A stretch of 64,000 nucleotides of DNA. Origin: Anaerolineae bacterium (GTDB taxonomy: Bacteria; Chloroflexota; Anaerolineae; Aggregatilineales; Phototrophicaceae). The stretch lies in contig JAJEAA010000023.1 in NCBI GenBank assembly GCA_022824365.1, positions 160,886 through 224,885 on the forward strand, written 5' to 3'. The translations under genes and the position numbers were made by a program. The notes beneath the pieces were generated by a model, which saw only the letters and a list, made by a program, of their open reading frames with translations, did not search any database and was not told the DNA's origin. Below, piece by piece: positions 1 to 8,796 of this stretch (positions are counted from its first letter, which is position 1; each line of letters opens with the position of its first letter).

Positions 1-629
1 TCCAGGATGCTGACCAAGCCACGCAATCGATCTTGACGGGCGGAGGAGTCGTTGGAGCCGCCGATGAAGGCGATGCGCCGATGCCCCCGCTCAATCAGAT
101 GCTCAGTCGCCCGCCGCGCCCCCAACTCGTTGTCTGCGCCCACATAATCGACATCGACGCCGGCGAGATAACGCGCGATCAGAACCGTCGGCAGTTGGCG
201 GGAGAGGCGCCGGATGGTTTCAGGCGGCGTGCCCGGGGCGGGGCAGAGAATGATGCCGTCGGCGCTGCGCTCGCGCATGGTCGCGAAGAAGCGCTCCTGA
301 TTTTGCAGCAGGTCGGTCGTGCTGCCGAGCAGGGCGATATAGTTCTTTTGCAGCAGGGTATGCTCTATGCCGCTGGTCAGTTCGGCATAGAAGGGATTTG
401 TGATGTCGGTGATGATCAGCCCGATGGTGAATGATTGCCTGGTGCGCAGGCTGGCGGCGCGCCGATCGTAGACGTAGCCCAACTCGTCGACGGTATCGAG
501 AACCCGTTGACGGGTCTCTTGCGAAATCCGCGGATGATTGCTCAATACCAACGAGACTGTCGATTTCGACACGCCCACAGCATCAGCAACATCCTGCAAA
601 GTGATACGATGACCTGGAATCTGATTCAT
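1..629 (-). CDS. LacI-family transcriptional regulator (3' part off the window)
   Basis: About 209 residues are visible before the gene leaves the window. Residues 11-33 form a classic LacI helix-turn-helix (LQDVADAVGVSKSTVSLVLS), followed by the hinge region and the first part of a periplasmic-binding-protein-like sugar sensor domain (motifs GLIITDITNPFYAEL and RGHRRIAFIGG). Members of this family bind DNA as dimers and release it on binding a sugar or sugar phosphate. The start is the ATG at 629, placed just ahead of the helix-turn-helix as in the family. The regulated genes are probably off the left edge; the next gene downstream on this strand cannot be seen. The ligand cannot be told from the sequence. 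Confidence 0.9.
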   Translation of the reverse strand, partial: MNQIPGHRITLQDVADAVGVSKSTVSLVLSNHPRISQETRQRVLDTVDELGYVYDRRAASLRTRQSFTIGLIITDITNPFYAELTSGIEHTLLQKNYIALLGSTTDLLQNQERFFATMRERSADGIILCPAPGTPPETIRRLSRQLPTVLIARYLAGVDVDYVGADNELGARRATEHLIERGHRRIAFIGGSNDSSARQDRLRGLVSIL

Positions 630-904
630 GCGCCTCCTATTCAACCGATTGACTTAATTATGTCACTGGCGATCGATCTTGTCAAGCAATTTGACGTTCG
701 GGCGAGCTGCAATGCGGCATGAGCTCCACTCAGGCTGGATTCCAACTTGTGATGCAATGACTGGCGCAGATACCAGGTCGGGCGACCGGCGCAAGGAAAT
801 GCGGACATCCATTGGGGATCCGCCGGATCGAATCGTGTTGGAAAGACAGGTTTCGCGGGGCTCAGCCAGTTATATTTTGCGCGCCTCGGTTCGCTCGCGG
901 ACGC

Positions 905-1768
905 TCACGGCGATTCAGGTTCGTTTGAACCTCGCAAATAGATGAGCCAATAAACCGCGGCGACGAGGATAGCGCCGCCGATGATGTTGCCGATGGTCAC
1001 GGGAATAAGATTGTTTAATAGATCGGTTAAACTGATATTGGGGAAGTTGACGCCCAGGCCGGCCACAAATGCCTGGTCCCAGTTTTGGATGAATTGGGCG
1101 ATCGGGATGAAGTAAAGATTGGCGATGGAATGCTCGAAACCGGCCGCTACGAAAGCGGTGATGGGGAAAATGCAGGCGAGGATCTTGTCGGTTGTTGTGT
1201 GAGCGCCCATAGTGAGCCAAACAGCCAGGCAGACCAGGGCGTTGCAGAGCACACCCAAGGCGAGCGCCGGGATAAAGTCGAGTTGCGCTTTATGCTGGGC
1301 GATGGCCAGCGCGGTCGCGCCAATTTCGCCGCCGGCAAAGCGATATTGGCCGGAGAGGTAGAGCAGAACGGCGGTGGCGACGGCGCCGATAGCATTGCCT
1401 ATATAGACCAGCAGCCAATTTCGCAGCAAGGCGCGGCTGCTGATGCGGCGGCTGGCCCAAGCCATCACGATGAGGTTGTTGCCGGTGAATAGCTCGGCGC
1501 CCGCCAGCACAATCAGCATGAGGCCGAAACTGAAGATCAGGCCGCTGAGCAGACGGGTGAGCCCAAAATGCAAATCGCTGCCGGCTGCAGTAGCAACTGT
1601 AGTGCTGGCGATCGCGGCCAATGCGACGAATGCGCCCGCCAGCACGCCGAGCGCCAGGGTGGAGAAAACCGACAGGTTAGCTTTATCAACCCCCACTTCT
1701 TCGGCTCGCCGGGCTACTTCTACCGGTACCAGCGCGTCCAGACTGATGGTTGTTCTATCCTCGCTCAT
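905..1768 (-). CDS. Formate/nitrite transporter (FNT) family channel
   Basis: A 287-residue hydrophobic protein with about six membrane helices. Both family hallmarks are present: AGAELFTGNN near residue 110 and GFEHSIANLYFIP in the second half, the latter carrying the conserved pore histidine. FNT proteins are pentameric channels for small monovalent anions such as formate, nitrite or hydrosulfide. Which of these is moved here is not shown by the sequence, and no formate dehydrogenase or nitrite reductase gene lies nearby. The gene stands alone: a 275-base gap follows it towards the LacI gene and about 150 bases precede it. Confidence 0.9.
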   Translation of the reverse strand: MSEDRTTISLDALVPVEVARRAEEVGVDKANLSVFSTLALGVLAGAFVALAAIASTTVATAAGSDLHFGLTRLLSGLIFSFGLMLIVLAGAELFTGNNLIVMAWASRRISSRALLRNWLLVYIGNAIGAVATAVLLYLSGQYRFAGGEIGATALAIAQHKAQLDFIPALALGVLCNALVCLAVWLTMGAHTTTDKILACIFPITAFVAAGFEHSIANLYFIPIAQFIQNWDQAFVAGLGVNFPNISLTDLLNNLIPVTIGNIIGGAILVAAVYWLIYLRGSNEPESP

Positions 1769-1922
1769 TTCCGGATGCCTCTCTCATACCTTGCTACAAA
1801 TATACCCCAAATACTCGCTTGCTGTACGATGGTATGATGGACCGTGAAATTGCTTCAAAAGAAATGGCCGGGCGCGGCCATGAAAGCCATCGTCATCTTA
1901 TTTCGTGCAGGGCATACGCGGC

Positions 1923-3467
1923 TCAGTCGCGCCGAATCTGCCTTTTGACATCGAGCAGGCGCAACAAAAACTGGCGCGGGTCTTCCACTTTCGGCAGCGG
2001 CAGTTGACGCAGCGGCTCGATGAAATCTACCGGCAAGTCGCCCTCGCTGATGATGCGGTTGATGAGCTTGCCCACCTCGTTGTATTGCATGATGATGGCG
2101 TTGAGATACTCGTCGTTGGCGGTGACTTTCCACATCTCCGCCGCCGATAGCAGCGCTTCCAGGTTGTGCACCAACATGCCGATTTTGTAGCGGTATTCGG
2201 GCTCGTTGGTTTCGGCGCGGTCTTGAATGGCGTCCATGATAGCGGCGCTGGCGCGGATCAGGCGGCGCGCGTCTAGGTCGATAGGCAGGGCGCAGCGCTT
2301 GATGTAATCGGCGTAATCGAAGAAAGGCGGGCGGCGCGTTTCGCGGCTGTTGTTGAGGATCTGCTTGCCTTCCAGCGGCGCATAAGCCTTCTCGCTCAGG
2401 GTGCGCATCCGCCCCTCGATATCCCCCGTCTCGGTCGCTTCCAGGTAACGGCGCGTATGTTTGTAGGTGAGCAAGGTGTTCAGGGTGTAATGCCCGTCAA
2501 AGACCGGATAAACGAAGGAATCGATGGCGTTGCCGCCGATATTGGAAACTTTGAGGAAACCTTTGGAGCCGGTCACCAGCAGATTCTGCGACAGTATCTC
2601 GTTGCATTTGAGCAGCAGCCAGGATTTCAGCATGATGCCATGAAATTGCAGGAAGGGGCTGTCGCTGAACGCCAGGGCGCGGAAGAAGGAGAAGTTGATC
2701 AGCGCCGCCTGCTGCGCCAGGTTGTACAGCTGGCGGAAGACATTGCTGAATCTGATGGGATTGTCGCCGAAGATAGACTTGCTGGAAAGATGCTCGATGG
2801 CGGCGGGCAGGGAATCATCCACCATTTTCACGCCCATATAGGCGCAGTGATACTTCGAGGGCAGCGCCATCCGCTGCAAGATTTCCAGCCCCCGCCCGGC
2901 CTGACCGATGAGAATGCCGGGTCCATCAATATCGAATTTGGTCAGCACCATGCTGTGCAGGACATGCGTTTCCAGCCGCTGCCAATTTTTCGTGCTGCTA
3001 TGGGGCACGGCGAAGATAGACAGCGAGCGCGGACCATCGGCGCTCGGATCGACCTTGGCGATGACCGAGTGATAATCGGCATGATAAGAATTGTTGATCA
3101 GCCACTTCTGGCCCTGGATGTGATATTGCTTGCCGCCGGGGTCGTCGGCTATGGGCGTGGCGCGGGTGCGGACGCTGAGCAGGTCGGTGCCGGTATGTTC
3201 TTCGGTCCAGCTGAGCGTGAAGATCTTGCCTTTGAGCTTTGCCGCCAGTTCGTATTCTTCGGCGGCTACCAGCATCATATACGCCAGCCCGCTGGCGGCG
3301 CAGGCGGTCATATAACTGGGGTTGTTCTTGAAATGGCGGCTGGCGACCAGCATCGAGCCCATGAGATTGAAGGTGGGATAGACGTTGTCCAGCACATCCA
3401 TCATGCCTTCGCGCAGGCGCTGATAATCGAGGATGTCGCCGAATTGCGGGTCTTTAATGGTGTCCAT
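1923..3467 (-). CDS. Acyl-CoA dehydrogenase-like flavoprotein (paralogue 1)
   Basis: A 514-residue protein with the acyl-CoA dehydrogenase middle-domain signature SWTEEHTGTDLLS (about residues 86-98) followed by YHIQGQKWLINN (115-126), the pattern in which family members hold FAD and substrate. It is longer than the usual 380-residue enzymes because of a C-terminal helical extension, somewhat like AidB or acyl-CoA oxidase relatives. I chose the ATG at 3467 because it aligns with the start of the paralogue at 5216-6778; an in-frame ATG at 3515 would overlap the small gene ending at 3488. The two paralogues match along their whole length. Substrate unknown; oxidation of an acyl thioester is inferred from family only. 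Confidence 0.82.
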   Translation of the reverse strand: MDTIKDPQFGDILDYQRLREGMMDVLDNVYPTFNLMGSMLVASRHFKNNPSYMTACAASGLAYMMLVAAEEYELAAKLKGKIFTLSWTEEHTGTDLLSVRTRATPIADDPGGKQYHIQGQKWLINNSYHADYHSVIAKVDPSADGPRSLSIFAVPHSSTKNWQRLETHVLHSMVLTKFDIDGPGILIGQAGRGLEILQRMALPSKYHCAYMGVKMVDDSLPAAIEHLSSKSIFGDNPIRFSNVFRQLYNLAQQAALINFSFFRALAFSDSPFLQFHGIMLKSWLLLKCNEILSQNLLVTGSKGFLKVSNIGGNAIDSFVYPVFDGHYTLNTLLTYKHTRRYLEATETGDIEGRMRTLSEKAYAPLEGKQILNNSRETRRPPFFDYADYIKRCALPIDLDARRLIRASAAIMDAIQDRAETNEPEYRYKIGMLVHNLEALLSAAEMWKVTANDEYLNAIIMQYNEVGKLINRIISEGDLPVDFIEPLRQLPLPKVEDPRQFLLRLLDVKRQIRRD

Positions 3468-3487
3468 AATTTCAGGGTCGCTTGTCT

Positions 3488-3616
3488 TTATTTTGCGGAT
3501 TTCTCTTGGTTGCATTTGCGGCAGAGCATTTGGCAGTTGGCTTCTTCTGTCTTGCCGTCGTCATGGTAGCCAGAGACGAGGTCGCACACCGTGAGGTCAA
3601 GCTGTTGGATTTTCAT
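3488..3616 (-). CDS. 42-residue micro-ORF resembling the two ends of a DUF262/HNH nuclease
   Basis: The ORF starts MKIQQLDLTVCDLVSGYHDD and ends with ANCQMLCRKCNQEKSAK. From memory of the family, the first half resembles the extreme N-terminus of DUF262/HNH endonucleases and the second half their extreme C-terminus (an HNH end with C-x2-C), as if about 1 kb between them had been lost. A second copy with the same layout lies at 4237-4353, and the two match at DNA level over about 60 bases. An AGG lies 7 bases before the ATG. It ends 20 bases before the dehydrogenase start on the same strand. It could be a decayed remnant or a real tiny zinc-knuckle protein. Confidence 0.45.
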   Translation of the reverse strand: MKIQQLDLTVCDLVSGYHDDGKTEEANCQMLCRKCNQEKSAK

Positions 3617-3742
3617 TCGACAACCTATTTCGGCGAATCTCGATGCGGGATTACTTTAGCTATTTCAGGGACCCATCGGCAAGCGCGGCCTCGTATAGTT
3701 GCGCTTGAGCGCCTGCGTGAAGTGATGTCTCTTCCAAAGCGA

Positions 3743-3874
3743 TTAGACTTGAAACGGCGGGATTATCTTGATGAGGCCAAGCAATGCGGCGCTAATGACA
3801 ATCATTCTAAATGTCAGATCGCTTTTCAGCTTTTCCAAATCAGCTTTCGTTGCCAGACGCGGACGTTCAGTCAA
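3743..3874 (-). CDS. 43-residue single-membrane-helix protein, TTG start
   Basis: Reading from a TTG at 3874, the protein has a short polar head containing RLATKADLEKLKSDL and then a membrane helix (about residues 22-39) before a stop at 3743. The LATK-plus-helix layout is shared with the neighbours at 3881-4150 and 30689-30997. It follows the 89-residue gene by only 6 bases, which supports co-translation, but the ribosome site is weak and the start codon is not standard. Small proteins of this shape occur beside phage lysis genes and in intergenic cassettes; no function can be assigned. Confidence 0.45.
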   Translation of the reverse strand: MTERPRLATKADLEKLKSDLTFRMIVISAALLGLIKIIPPFQV

Positions 3875-3880
3875 TTTATT

Positions 3881-4150
3881 TTATCCAGCTAAAGGCTGTA
3901 GCCATCCGAGGTTGACTGCAAGATTGCCAAAACCTATCACCAGCGACAATATAAAGCCGATTCCAACCGCCGCGCCGATTGCTTTCGTCTGAGCGCTTCT
4001 AATCCCTTTGATCTCCTGGGTCAATTGGCGGGTTTGTTCGTCGATCTTCTCGGCCACGTATTCTTTGGTCGCCAGCCCTTCCAAACGCCCTTCAATATAG
4101 CCAAGCGCTCGCTGTTCATTGGGGTTAATGGGCTTATTGCTCTCTTGCAT
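3881..4150 (-). CDS. 89-residue coiled-coil plus membrane-anchor protein
   Basis: The N-terminal 55 residues are charged and heptad-like (GYIEGRLEGLATKEYV), predicted coiled coil; the C-terminal part is one hydrophobic segment (about residues 58-82). The same layout and the phrase IEGRL-x-x-LATK occur in the 102-residue protein at 30689-30997, so this is a family in this genome. The surrounding DNA is AT-richer than the flanking dehydrogenase genes, which hints at separate acquisition. It sits in a cluster of four other very small or unknown genes on the same strand. Function unknown. Confidence 0.6.
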   Translation of the reverse strand: MQESNKPINPNEQRALGYIEGRLEGLATKEYVAEKIDEQTRQLTQEIKGIRSAQTKAIGAAVGIGFILSLVIGFGNLAVNLGWLQPLAG

Positions 4151-4236
4151 CTTTCACGCCTCTGCAAAACCGATTGCAGACTAATGACTTATCCAACTTG
4201 ATGCTACCTAAATTGCGCTGTAATTTCAAGTCATGC

Positions 4237-4353
4237 CTATTCTTGCGTTGCCTTCTCTCGATGACAGGGCCTGCATGCCAGGCCACCCTCGCCGTCGTCA
4301 TGGCAGCCGGCGACGAGGTCGCGGATGGCGTGGTCTAGCTTCTGGATTTTCAC
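4237..4353 (-). CDS. 38-residue micro-ORF, second copy of the HNH-end element
   Basis: Starts at a GTG (4353) preceded by AAAGGA at a 7-base spacing, and overlaps the stop of the upstream 188-residue gene by the four bases GTGA, a usual arrangement for coupled translation. The product reads VKIQKLDHAIRDLVAGCHDD and ends LACRPCHREKATQE. It matches the ORF at 3488-3616 at both ends, with four residues fewer in the middle. The C-x2-C plus REK ending looks like the tail of an HNH domain. Either a remnant of a deleted nuclease that has been copied, or a genuine small zinc-binding protein. Confidence 0.45.
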   Translation of the reverse strand: MKIQKLDHAIRDLVAGCHDDGEGGLACRPCHREKATQE

Positions 4354-4916
4354 CTGTATATCCTTTGCTTTACTGAATATGGCAGGAATCTCAATATAGG
4401 AGAGTCTTCTATAAAATCCTTCGCTTTGTTGGAATGGAAAACACTTATCCATGCCAATTCTTCGGTGCAATCTTTCGCAAATTCGAAACGGTATTTGAGG
4501 GATAGAGACTGATCCGAGATGGCGGGTGGATTGCGAAACAACACAGGAAATAGGCCTGCTCTTAGCCTCCTATAATTTTCGTAAGACTTCTCCTTTTGGT
4601 ACTGTATCATCGAGAGTCTTATACTAGGTCGTAGCGTATTTTCCACTTCCTTTCCTATGCGACTTCGCGCATTTGTATATGTCCTGTTTCGCAAATCTGC
4701 GTCTAGGCAAGCAATATATTCTTTAAGAACACGACTTTGAGGATTTGCAATCAGCCTTTCTAGTGCTTCATGAAGCTTTTGACAGAGATTACAATTTTGC
4801 TTTGATACAATAACCTTTCTTCGTAGAAGATAAATCCTGATTGGATAAAGTATCAAGCCAAGAATTGTTGTTGTTCGCAACCATTCGATTATTGGAGTAA
4901 ACAACTGTTCTAACAT
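4350..4916 (-). CDS. Hypothetical protein with N-terminal membrane segment
   Basis: A 188-residue protein not recognised. Residues 12-30 are a hydrophobic stretch (TTTILGLILYPIRIYLL) followed by basic residues, suggesting an N-in anchor with the rest in the cytoplasm. A C-x2-C pair (NCNLCQ) lies near residue 42. The remainder is basic and helical. GAGG stands 6 bases before the ATG. Codon use is clearly AT-richer than in the long metabolic genes on either side, which suggests recent acquisition. Its stop codon overlaps the GTG start of the 38-residue gene. Confidence 0.6.
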   Translation of the reverse strand: MLEQLFTPIIEWLRTTTILGLILYPIRIYLLRRKVIVSKQNCNLCQKLHEALERLIANPQSRVLKEYIACLDADLRNRTYTNARSRIGKEVENTLRPSIRLSMIQYQKEKSYENYRRLRAGLFPVLFRNPPAISDQSLSLKYRFEFAKDCTEELAWISVFHSNKAKDFIEDSPILRFLPYSVKQRIYR

Positions 4917-5215
4917 TCATGCCTCTGCTTGGTACTGCCAATTATCTCGCTCATGTCAACTCGTCCTCGACCAGTTAGAATTGCACGTTTGCACGTTCCA
5001 GGCAACGGGAATTGTGATTTTGGCAAAGGGGCAATGCCAGCGATGACGGGGCTTGCAGAGCAAATCGGCGACCGATTGGCATTGGCGCGCGGGCAAAAGT
5101 TTTTTTGCGCCAATGGCCTGGATTGAGTCATGTTTTCGGAGTCCAGCTTTCCGAGCGTTTAGGGTATGGTATCATAGCTTTTGCGCTGGCGATAGACCAA
5201 GTGTTCGATGATTGC

Positions 5216-6778
5216 CTACTTCGCCACAGCCGCTTCACGCGGGGCGGCGAAACCCTGGGCGAGATGGTACAGGCGCAAGAGAAAGTCCCGCGGCTTCTCG
5301 ACGCAGCACAGGGTCCGCTGCCGCATCAAGGGCAGGAAGCGGGTGCTCAAGGCGCTTTCGCTGATTACGGAATTGAATTGGTTGACGAAGGCGTTGTATT
5401 GCATGACGACGGCGTTGAGGAATTCGTCTTCGCCGGTGGCTTTCCACATCTCGCAGGCGGCCAGCAGCGCTTCCATCCAGTGCAGCATGGCGCCGAGTTT
5501 GTAGCGATGCTCCGGGTCCATCATCAGGTCGCGCTGCGCCAGTTCATCGGCCAGCGCTTGCATGGCGGCGACCACTTGCCGGGCGTCCAGGTCAATGGGC
5601 AGGGCCAGGTCTTCGATATAGCCGGCATAATCGAAGAAGTCGGGATTGCGCAGCTTCCGCGAGTTGGCTCGGATGGCGTCGCCGGAGCGTGATGCCGAGA
5701 TGCCGTGACGCAAGATCGCCATGCGCTCGGCGACATCAGCGCGGCGCTCCGCCCCCAGATAGCGTTTGACGTGCTTGGCCGTCATCAGCGTATTGATGGT
5801 GTAGTGCCCATCGAATACCGGCAGCACGAAAGAATCGATGGCGTTGCGCCCGATGACCGACTCGGCCAGGAAACCCTTCGAGCCGACCACCAGCAGATTT
5901 TGCCCCAGCAGTTCGTTGGCGCGCAGCAGCAGCCAGGACTTGAGCATGACGCCGTGGAATTGCAGGAAGTTGCTCGCGCTGAACGCCAAAGCGCGATAGT
6001 AAATGAAGTTCAGCACCGCGCCTTGCAGGACGAGGTTGTACATCTGCCGCAGCACATTGCTGAAATTAATCGGATTTTCTTTGAAGATGCGCTTCTTGGA
6101 GAGATGCTCGATGCTGGCTGGTATCGCTTCGTTCAGCAGTTTGATGCCGACATAGGCGCATTGATATTTGCTCGGCATGGCCATGCGCTGGAGGATCTGC
6201 AAGCCATGCCCGACCTTGCCCAGCAGGCGGCCCGGTCCGTCAATATCGAAGGCGGTCAACACCATGCGGCGCAGGACGTGCGTCTCCAAACGTTCCCAAT
6301 TCTTGCAGCTGCTTTGCGGCACGAGGAAGATCGAGAGCGAGCGGGGTCCGCTGGAATTGGGATCGGTCTTGGCGACGATCGTGTGATAATCGGCGTGGAA
6401 AGAATTGTTGATCAGCCACTTGCGCCCTTTGAGGTGATAATCGACGCAATCGGGGTCATCGTTAAGGGGGCTTGCGACGGTGGCGGCGCTCAGCAAGTCG
6501 GAGCCGATCTCTTCCTCCGTCCAGCCCAGCGTGAACAGGCTGTCCTTGAGTTCCTCAGCGATGTCGTCTTCGCCGGCCGCGATGATGGTCATCCAGGCTA
6601 GCATGCTGGCGCCGGCCGCGATCATCATGCTGGGGTCGTCGCCGTACAAATCCGTGCCGACTTGCAGGGACTTGTGCATATTGAAGTCCGGCAAGAGGGC
6701 ATCGTAGAGATGGCGGATCGATCCTCTTAACTGGTCGAAGTCGACGATTTCGCCAAATTCCGGATGCTTAACAACCAT
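5216..6778 (-). CDS. Acyl-CoA dehydrogenase-like flavoprotein (paralogue 2)
   Basis: A 520-residue paralogue of the gene at 1923-3467. Shared blocks include FTLGWTEEEIGSDLLSA (about 82-98, the flavin and substrate loop), YHLKGRKWLINNSFHADYH, and the long stretch around RMAMPSKYQCAYVGIKLL. As in paralogue 1, the C-terminal third goes beyond the standard three acyl-CoA dehydrogenase domains. Having two copies about 1.75 kb apart on the same strand points to duplication followed by insertion of the small-gene island. The reaction (alpha,beta-dehydrogenation or a related flavin oxidation) is inferred from the fold only. Confidence 0.82.
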   Translation of the reverse strand: MVVKHPEFGEIVDFDQLRGSIRHLYDALLPDFNMHKSLQVGTDLYGDDPSMMIAAGASMLAWMTIIAAGEDDIAEELKDSLFTLGWTEEEIGSDLLSAATVASPLNDDPDCVDYHLKGRKWLINNSFHADYHTIVAKTDPNSSGPRSLSIFLVPQSSCKNWERLETHVLRRMVLTAFDIDGPGRLLGKVGHGLQILQRMAMPSKYQCAYVGIKLLNEAIPASIEHLSKKRIFKENPINFSNVLRQMYNLVLQGAVLNFIYYRALAFSASNFLQFHGVMLKSWLLLRANELLGQNLLVVGSKGFLAESVIGRNAIDSFVLPVFDGHYTINTLMTAKHVKRYLGAERRADVAERMAILRHGISASRSGDAIRANSRKLRNPDFFDYAGYIEDLALPIDLDARQVVAAMQALADELAQRDLMMDPEHRYKLGAMLHWMEALLAACEMWKATGEDEFLNAVVMQYNAFVNQFNSVISESALSTRFLPLMRQRTLCCVEKPRDFLLRLYHLAQGFAAPREAAVAK

Positions 6779-6924
6779 AAAATATGAGTCCGTTCGCTCC
6801 CTGTCCGCGTCAAGCAGGCAAGTATAGTCCCAATGTCAGCTTATCTCAATACGAGGCTGACGGGGCGGGAATGCGAAAATTTTCACAAACCGCTATGAGT
6901 AAGAACACGCTGACGGGGGAAAAG

Positions 6925-7593
6925 CTACGCCTCGCGCACTTGCTGGACGATCTCCCGCAGTTGCCGGTCGAAGTTGGGGTCGGCCGCCTTGAATTCTTGC
7001 CCGCTGATGACCAGCGGCGCGCCGAAGACGACGATCTCCGCGCCCAGCGCCAGCGTCTCTATCGCCTGCGGCACGCTCAAACCACCGACGGCTTGCACGG
7101 GAATATCGACCGCCGCCAGCACAGCTTCAAGATCGTCCAGCGGGCTGAGCCCGGGGATCATATTGCGCTCGTCAAAACCGGTGTGCGCGATGATGTAATC
7201 GACGCCCATATCCTGCGCCTGGCGCGCCCGACCGGGTTTATCCGGGCAGAGCATGACATCGCACATGACTTCTTTGCCGTAGCGCTTCGCCATCTTGACC
7301 TGCTCAATGATGCTGGCGTCATGCGCCTGCCCCATGACGACGACCATATCGCCGCCGGCTTTGAACATCATCTCCGCCTCCAGTCCGGCGCCATCCATCG
7401 TCTTGAGATCGACGACGATGGGCGTATCGGGGAAGTCCCGCCGGAAAGCGCGCACGGCATGCAGCCCTTCGGCGAGCAGCAGCGGCGTGCCGACCTCGAG
7501 CCAGTCCACGCCGGCTTTGACCGAGGCGCGAGCCAGGTCGAGGGCTTCCTGCAGGTCGATGACATCAATTGAGATTTGGATTTTGGCGTCCAA
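6925..7593 (-). CDS. 3-hexulose-6-phosphate synthase / 3-keto-L-gulonate-6-phosphate decarboxylase family
   Basis: A (beta/alpha)8-barrel protein of the orotidine-monophosphate decarboxylase superfamily. The diagnostic strand motifs are present: an Asp near the first strand (QISIDVIDL), WLEVGTPLLLAEG, and VVDLKTMDGAGLEAEM with the D-x-K-x-x-D metal and substrate motif. The enzyme would either condense formaldehyde with ribulose 5-phosphate or decarboxylate a keto-gulonate phosphate; the neighbours (zinc dehydrogenase, TIM-barrel isomerase) favour a sugar-acid or sugar route. I prefer the TTG at 7593 with GGAGAG 9 bases upstream; an ATG at 7647 would add an 18-residue tail not typical of the family. 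No SIS-domain isomerase partner is seen. Confidence 0.8.
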   Translation of the reverse strand: MDAKIQISIDVIDLQEALDLARASVKAGVDWLEVGTPLLLAEGLHAVRAFRRDFPDTPIVVDLKTMDGAGLEAEMMFKAGGDMVVVMGQAHDASIIEQVKMAKRYGKEVMCDVMLCPDKPGRARQAQDMGVDYIIAHTGFDERNMIPGLSPLDDLEAVLAAVDIPVQAVGGLSVPQAIETLALGAEIVVFGAPLVISGQEFKAADPNFDRQLREIVQQVREA

Positions 7594-7672
7594 TTTGGCG
7601 TTCTCTCCTGTTGTGTGCGGTGGCGACCCAATAGCTCGCCCCTGCATTCATCGCGACGAAGGTTTCAGACAG

Positions 7673-8716
7673 CTAAGCCGGTACAAGGACCGATTTCACA
7701 TTCTCCCCCGACTCCATCTGCTCGAAAGCCGCTTCCCAATCCCCCAGCGCGTAGACCCCGCCGATGATGGGCGCCAGGTCGATTTGCCCGGTTGACAGCA
7801 ATTGCAGCGCCCGCTCCCAGGTATCGTACAGATGGCTGAAGCAGCCCTGCAGCGTGACGGCTTTCTGCACCAGCGGATCGAGATTGAAATCCAGCGGCTG
7901 CGGACCCCAGCCGATTTTGGTGATCGTCCCGTTCGGGCGGACCATCTCCAGCGCCGATTTCAAGGCGATGCTGACGCCGCTGCAATCGACGATCAAGTCC
8001 GCGCCGTAGCCATCGCCCAGCGAGCGCGCTAGCTCCAGTGGGTCGGCTTCATCGATGTTCAGCGTCTGCGTCGCGCCGATCTCGGCCGCCACCGTCAGCC
8101 GGCGTTTGTCATGGCGCGTGCCCAGCATGACGATCTCGCTCGCGCCGCGCAGCTTGGCTATGAAGAGCGCCATCATGCCGATGGGTCCCGGTCCCTGTAT
8201 CACCACGATATCGCCCGGGCGGAGGACCGGCGTCTTCTCCACCAAGGCGTTGTAAGCGACGCAGATCGGCTCGGTAAGCGAGGCTTGCTCGAATGTCACG
8301 TTTTCCGGGATATGATGCAGGATTTGCTGGCGCGCGGTCACGTATTGCGTGAAGGCGCCATCGTAAAGCGCGCCGTAGCCCAGGCGATGCGGGCATTGAT
8401 TATAATCGCCGGAATGGCAGTAGGCGCAATTGCCGCAGACCTCGGCCGCCGTCTCCACCGCCACGCGGTCGCCAAGCTTGAAAGTCTCAACGCCTGCGCC
8501 GACTGCCGCCACCGTCCCGCAGAATTCGTGGCCCAGCACCAGCGGCAGCTTGATCGCCCAGCTCTGATGATCGCGCCACATGTGCAGGTCGCTGCCACAG
8601 ACGCCGGCCGCGCCCACTTCGACGACCACCTGGCCGGGCGCGGGGTCGGGCGGCTGCGGGATATCGCGCAGTTCGACATTTTTATCTTCGCGTCCGTATT
8701 TTATTAGAGCGTCCAT
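7673..8716 (-). CDS. Zinc-dependent medium-chain alcohol/polyol dehydrogenase
   Basis: A 347-residue protein. Catalytic zinc ligands Cys40 (GVCGSDLH), His63-Glu64 (LGHEFCG) and the structural zinc set Cys94, Cys97, Cys100, Cys108 are all present, and the Rossmann dinucleotide loop is GPGPIG at 175-180. This layout fits sorbitol/threonine/galactitol dehydrogenases, which oxidise a polyol or sugar secondary alcohol with NAD(P). It lies about 80 bases upstream of the hexulose-phosphate-synthase-like gene on the same strand, so the two probably form a small sugar catabolic operon. The exact substrate cannot be given. Confidence 0.88.
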   Translation of the reverse strand: MDALIKYGREDKNVELRDIPQPPDPAPGQVVVEVGAAGVCGSDLHMWRDHQSWAIKLPLVLGHEFCGTVAAVGAGVETFKLGDRVAVETAAEVCGNCAYCHSGDYNQCPHRLGYGALYDGAFTQYVTARQQILHHIPENVTFEQASLTEPICVAYNALVEKTPVLRPGDIVVIQGPGPIGMMALFIAKLRGASEIVMLGTRHDKRRLTVAAEIGATQTLNIDEADPLELARSLGDGYGADLIVDCSGVSIALKSALEMVRPNGTITKIGWGPQPLDFNLDPLVQKAVTLQGCFSHLYDTWERALQLLSTGQIDLAPIIGGVYALGDWEAAFEQMESGENVKSVLVPA

Positions 8717-8796
8717 TCAACAGGTTCCCTTAAAGGTAAAAATGTGCAAGACGGAGCAGGCTATTGCATGATTTAGATTGTTGGGCTTCGGCACGC

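Noticed and set aside
2457..3569. Long plus-strand frame opposite dehydrogenase paralogue 1
   Set aside because: Shadow of the real minus-strand gene; its composition (Gln, Gly, Asp and His excess) is typical of antisense frames in GC-rich DNA.
4910..5131. 73-residue minus-strand frame upstream of the 188-residue gene
   Set aside because: No ribosome site, low-complexity composition and no recognisable domain; treated as non-coding.
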